Shown here: positions 43,130 to 45,968 of the stretch, piece after piece
Position numbering within the stretch: the stretch's first letter is position 1
Layout of the letters: each line of letters begins with the position of its first letter
Assembly (NCBI GenBank): GCA_946407095.1
Contig: CAMJMR010000017.1
Location: 1 to 45,968, forward strand
Source of the DNA: an uncultured Selenomonadales bacterium
Lineage (GTDB): Bacteria; Bacillota; Negativicutes; Selenomonadales; Selenomonadaceae
Reading direction: 5' to 3'
DNA length: 45,968 bases
The notes under the pieces: model-generated
What the model was told of the DNA's origin: nothing
Seen by the model: only the letters and a program-made list of their open reading frames with translations
Database searches by the model: none
Made by a program: the position numbers and the translations under genes

Positions 43130-43166
43130 AACCGTACAAAAATTTTCAAGGACAGGAAGTGATTTT

Positions 43167-44534
43167 ATGGACGCGCTGATTTTATCGCGCCTGCAGTTCG
43201 CAATTACTACGATTTACCATTTCCTTTTCGTGCCCGTGACGCTGGGGCTTTCAATCTTCGTGGCGTTGCTTGAAATGTGGTACGTCAACAGCGGCAGCTA
43301 CGAGGAGCGAATCAAGCTCAAAAAGCTCGTGAAGTTTTTCGGGACAATCTTCCTGATAAACTTCGCGATGGGCGTCGTGACCGGCATTGTGCAAGAATTT
43401 CATTTCGGCATGAACTGGTCGGAGTACGCGCGCTTCATGGGTGATATTTTCGGCGCGCCGCTCGCGCTTGAGGCTTTGACCGCCTTCTTCATTGAGTCGA
43501 CGTTCATTGGGCTGTGGATTTTCGGTTGGGACAAGCTCAGCGAAAAATTTCATTGCCTGTGCATTTGGATTGTCGCTTTCGGCAGCAACCTGTCGGCGTT
43601 TTGGATTCTGGTCGCCAATTCCTTCATGCAACACCCTGTCGGCTACGCGATTGAGGACGGGCGCGCCGTCATGACGGATTTTTTTGAACTCGTCACAAAT
43701 CCCTACGTCTTCGGAGAATTTTCGCACACGTTCTTTGCCGGCATAACGACGGGCGGTTTCCTGGTTATCGTCGTGAGCGCGTGGAAAATCGCTACAGACG
43801 AAGTGTCGCGCGAAATGTTCGTTCGGACGTTGCGCCGCGCAGTGCTCTACACGATGCTTGGCACTTTGGGAGTCATGGGTTCGGGACACATGCACGCGCA
43901 GTACTTGGCGGAGGCAAACCCGATGAAATTGGCGTCGTTCGAGGCCTTGTGGGAGACGGAAAACCCTGCGCCGTTCGCGGTCGTCGCCGATATCAATCAG
44001 GAGGCGCGCCGCAACGATTCAGAAATTCTTATCCCGAAAATGTTTACGTTCATGGTTCATAACTCATTCAAGGGCGAAGTCAAAGGCATTAACGACTTGC
44101 AACGCGAGGCGGTCGAAAAATACGGCAGCGGCTACTACATCCCCAATGACGTGCGCGGCATGTTTTGGAGCTTCCGCGCCATGGTCGGAGCGGGCGGCGC
44201 GCTTTTGTTTATCGTCTTCGTGACGGGCGTCTTAGTCTTTTTCTGCCGCGATACTCTTCGGGAGCACCGTTGTTGCTTGAAGTTCATGCCGCTGTTATTG
44301 CCGATACCGTTTATCGCGAACTCGGCGGGCTGGTACATAGCGGAGGCGGGTCGGCAGCCGTGGATAGTCGTCGGCCTGCAGAAAACGGCGGTCGCGGTCA
44401 GCCCCAACTTGTCGGCGGGCGAAGTCTGGATAACTTTGGTCGGCTTCACGGCGATTTATCTGTTCCTTGCGGTGCTTGCGGTCTTTGCGGCGGTCATGTT
44501 CATTCGTCGTACCAAAATCACCGAAGAGGAGTGA
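43167..44534 (+). CDS. cydA: Cytochrome bd ubiquinol/menaquinol oxidase subunit I
   Basis: The 455-residue CydA subunit holds haems b558, b595 and d and oxidises quinol while reducing oxygen to water. It starts MDALILSRLQF with His18 as a haem ligand. A GxxxNFAMGVVTG segment, FSHTFFAG with the second histidine, MGSGHMHAQY, and GRQPWIVVGLQKT near the end are conserved. The Q-loop is short, as in most Firmicutes. The start ATG 43167 follows AGGAAGTGAT; the frame is open earlier but through repeat DNA. It probably protects an anaerobe from oxygen. A small gene separates it from cydB. Confidence 0.95.
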   Translation: MDALILSRLQFAITTIYHFLFVPVTLGLSIFVALLEMWYVNSGSYEERIKLKKLVKFFGTIFLINFAMGVVTGIVQEFHFGMNWSEYARFMGDIFGAPLALEALTAFFIESTFIGLWIFGWDKLSEKFHCLCIWIVAFGSNLSAFWILVANSFMQHPVGYAIEDGRAVMTDFFELVTNPYVFGEFSHTFFAGITTGGFLVIVVSAWKIATDEVSREMFVRTLRRAVLYTMLGTLGVMGSGHMHAQYLAEANPMKLASFEALWETENPAPFAVVADINQEARRNDSEILIPKMFTFMVHNSFKGEVKGINDLQREAVEKYGSGYYIPNDVRGMFWSFRAMVGAGGALLFIVFVTGVLVFFCRDTLREHRCCLKFMPLLLPIPFIANSAGWYIAEAGRQPWIVVGLQKTAVAVSPNLSAGEVWITLVGFTAIYLFLAVLAVFAAVMFIRRTKITEEE

Positions 44535-44539
44535 TTGTC

Positions 44540-44854
44540 ATGACAGAGCAAGAAAAAATTAACGCAGAAACTCAAAAACAGTTGGCAATGCAAGATGCAA
44601 AGTTTAATACGTTTATGGAAGAAATGCGCGACTTCAAAACCGAAATGCGCGACCGTGACAATCAGCGGGCGGCGGAGATTCGCGAGCTTCGACAAGATAT
44701 GAAAACCATGCAAGCCAACCTTGACGCAAAAATTGACGGCATAGGCAAGCACGTCCAAAATTTGACGGTTGCCGCAATGGTCGGCATGGGCACGGCGGTC
44801 ATAGGCATCGGAGCGATTGCCGTTACCGTCATGTATTCGGTTTTTTCGCGCTGA
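44540..44854 (+). CDS. Small coiled-coil, single-span membrane protein in cyd operon
   Basis: A 104-residue protein. Residues 1-72 are a charged, heptad-like coiled coil (MRDFKTEMRDRDNQRAAEIR and on), and residues about 76-100 form one membrane helix (AAMVGMGTAVIGIGAIAVTV). It starts at ATG 44540, five bases after the cydA stop, with GAGGAGTGAT before it. cydB starts 13 bases after its end. The layout recalls XhlA-like or DUF1640-like small membrane coiled coils, but I do not recognise the family. It is larger than and unlike the CydX/CydS accessory peptides. A role in bd oxidase assembly is possible from position only. Confidence 0.75.
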   Translation: MTEQEKINAETQKQLAMQDAKFNTFMEEMRDFKTEMRDRDNQRAAEIRELRQDMKTMQANLDAKIDGIGKHVQNLTVAAMVGMGTAVIGIGAIAVTVMYSVFSR

Positions 44855-44867
44855 AGGGGTGAGGATT

Positions 44868-45872
44868 GTGGATTTAAATATCGTTTGGTTTATCTTGATA
44901 ACGGTGCTGTTCACGGGCTTTTTTATCCTTGAGGGCTTCGATTACGGCGTCGGCATGATGATGGCGGGTCGTCCGCAAAATGAACGGGGGCAATTCGTCC
45001 GCGCGATAGGCCCCGTGTGGGACGGCAATGAAGTCTGGATGATAACGGCGGGCGGCGCAACGTTCGCGGCCTTCCCGCACGTCTACGCGACGATGTTCAG
45101 CACGTTTTACCTTGCGCTGTTCCTGATGTTGCTTGCGCTGATAATGCGCGGCGTGGCGTTTGAACTGCGCGGGAAGTTTCCGCATTCCGATTGGGTAAAC
45201 TTTTGGGACTTCGGGATAATGTTCGGGAGCTTCGTGCCGGCGTTGCTTTGGGGCGTGGCGGTCGTCAACCTCTTGCGCGGTCTGCCGATAGATTATCAAA
45301 TGCACTTCACGGGGCATTTCTTCGACTTGCTGAACCCGTGCGCGCTGCTCGGCGGAATATTCTTCGTGTTGCTGTTCGCGTTCCACGGAGCGAATTTCTT
45401 GCTGATAAAAATCGCAGACAAGGGACTCGTCGAAGACATCCGCAAGAAAAGCGTTTGCCTCGGCGTGTCGGCGTTGATAGCGTTCGCGCTGTTCGCGGGC
45501 TTCGCCTTCGCTGAAACGGACATCCTTGCGAAGTTGAGCACGGTATTTTTCTTGGGCTTCACGGTTGCCGCGCTGATAGCAAGTTGTGCGGGCGCGTATA
45601 CGGGTTGCGGTTGCAAGGCGTTCATATCGTCGACGTTGGGCATAGCGTTCTTGACCATAGGCTTTTTCAACGCACTGTTCCCGCGCCTGATGGTGTCGAG
45701 TATTCTGCCCGATTGGAGCCTAAACATTTATAATGCCGCGTCGACGCCGCACACCTTGACGCTCATGACGATAGCGGCGGCGATTTTCGTGCCGATTGTC
45801 CTTTGCTACCAGGCGTGGACGTACAAAGTCTTTAAGGCCCGCGTGACGCCCGTCGACGTTCACTATCACTGA
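44868..45872 (+). CDS. cydB: Cytochrome bd oxidase subunit II
   Basis: The 334-residue CydB subunit has the typical start LNIVWFILITVLFTGFFILEGFDYGVGM, then PVWDGNEVWMITAGGATFAAFPHVYA and a further set of membrane helices. It stabilises CydA and forms the other half of the oxidase. The start is GTG 44868, preceded by AAGGGGTGAGG. cydDC, needed for assembly in many bacteria, is not in the window. A small palindrome GTCCCTAGGGAC (45915-45926) and a fragment like the H1 arm (GCAATGCGCAACG) lie after it. Confidence 0.94.
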   Translation: MDLNIVWFILITVLFTGFFILEGFDYGVGMMMAGRPQNERGQFVRAIGPVWDGNEVWMITAGGATFAAFPHVYATMFSTFYLALFLMLLALIMRGVAFELRGKFPHSDWVNFWDFGIMFGSFVPALLWGVAVVNLLRGLPIDYQMHFTGHFFDLLNPCALLGGIFFVLLFAFHGANFLLIKIADKGLVEDIRKKSVCLGVSALIAFALFAGFAFAETDILAKLSTVFFLGFTVAALIASCAGAYTGCGCKAFISSTLGIAFLTIGFFNALFPRLMVSSILPDWSLNIYNAASTPHTLTLMTIAAAIFVPIVLCYQAWTYKVFKARVTPVDVHYH

Positions 45873-45881
45873 AAAAATCGG

Positions 45882-45930
45882 GCTGGCAATGCGCAACGTA
45901 TCAACTAGTCCCTAGTCCCTAGGGACTGTG
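45882..45930 (+). repeat. Repeat-like tail with short palindrome
   Basis: GGCAATGCGCAACG resembles a decayed H1 arm. It is followed by TAGTCCC repeated and the palindrome GTCCCTAGGGAC. The window ends soon after, so the full structure cannot be judged. Confidence 0.35.
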
Positions 45931-45968
45931 GACAATTCATTTTAACCAGAGAAGAATAGCAGCAAAAA

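Noticed and set aside
1-45968. tRNA, rRNA or known riboswitch genes
   Set aside because: No cloverleaf, rRNA segment or recognisable riboswitch consensus was seen by eye in the intergenic regions; a covariance-model search was not possible.

Overview
The window (about 46 kb, moderately GC-rich) looks like chromosome of an anaerobic or microaerobic diderm Firmicute of the Negativicutes, probably a Selenomonas-like rumen or gut lineage. The mix of gene types suggests this: Firmicute-type genes (RqcH, AddB, strong AAGGAGG ribosome sites with many TTG and GTG starts) sit beside diderm and respiratory genes (NrfHA nitrite reductase, CcmE and CcmF, PilT/PilC, cytochrome bd). Genus-level placement is inference.

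Layout. 0.2-3.4 kb: a rhamnan-synthesis-F-like protein and RqcH, whose 3' end runs into a 198-bp tandem array. 3.4-7.0 kb: a PIN-domain protein and a small partner directly joined to korDABC (2-oxoacid:ferredoxin oxidoreductase). 7.0-20.3 kb: three tandem paralogues of very large secreted-type proteins, each with an HExxH metalloprotease-like domain and many Gly/Asp/Asn-rich RTX-like repeats. 20.3-21.8 kb: a PduX-like threonine kinase, then a palindromic repeat and a dead IS30-type element. 21.8-27.5 kb: lysA on the minus strand, diverging from ccmE-ccmF-nrfH-nrfA. 27.8-30.4 kb: a metal ABC permease followed by a 187-bp tandem array, a zinc-ribbon protein and a DMT transporter. 30.4-35.5 kb, minus strand: addB, cbiG and cbiF, the last two with near-identical promoters. 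35.8-43.0 kb: PBP1A, PilT, PilC, two small proteins and a TPR protein. 43.2-45.9 kb: cydA, a small coiled-coil membrane protein, cydB.

The main unusual signal is a family of short (about 90-130 bp) non-coding elements built of two or three hairpin modules. Nine copies are seen, in both orientations. At three loci (rqcH 3' end, korC 5' end, metal-permease 3' end) the element separates an intact gene from a left-over, sequence-diverged duplicate of that gene's own terminus. Many of the differences are synonymous, and the element always has the same polarity: its H3 hairpin abuts the cut coding remnant, and its YTAG-H1 side faces the intact terminus. This resembles insertion with replacement (recoding) of a gene end, or import of element plus allele by recombination. 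I know of no described miniature element that does this.

Functionally, nrfHA with ccmE/ccmF supports nitrite ammonification, cydAB supports oxygen scavenging, korDABC links ferredoxin to the reductive or oxidative TCA arm, and cbiF/cbiG/pduX indicate cobalamin synthesis. All calls are from reading the sequence; no database search was run.
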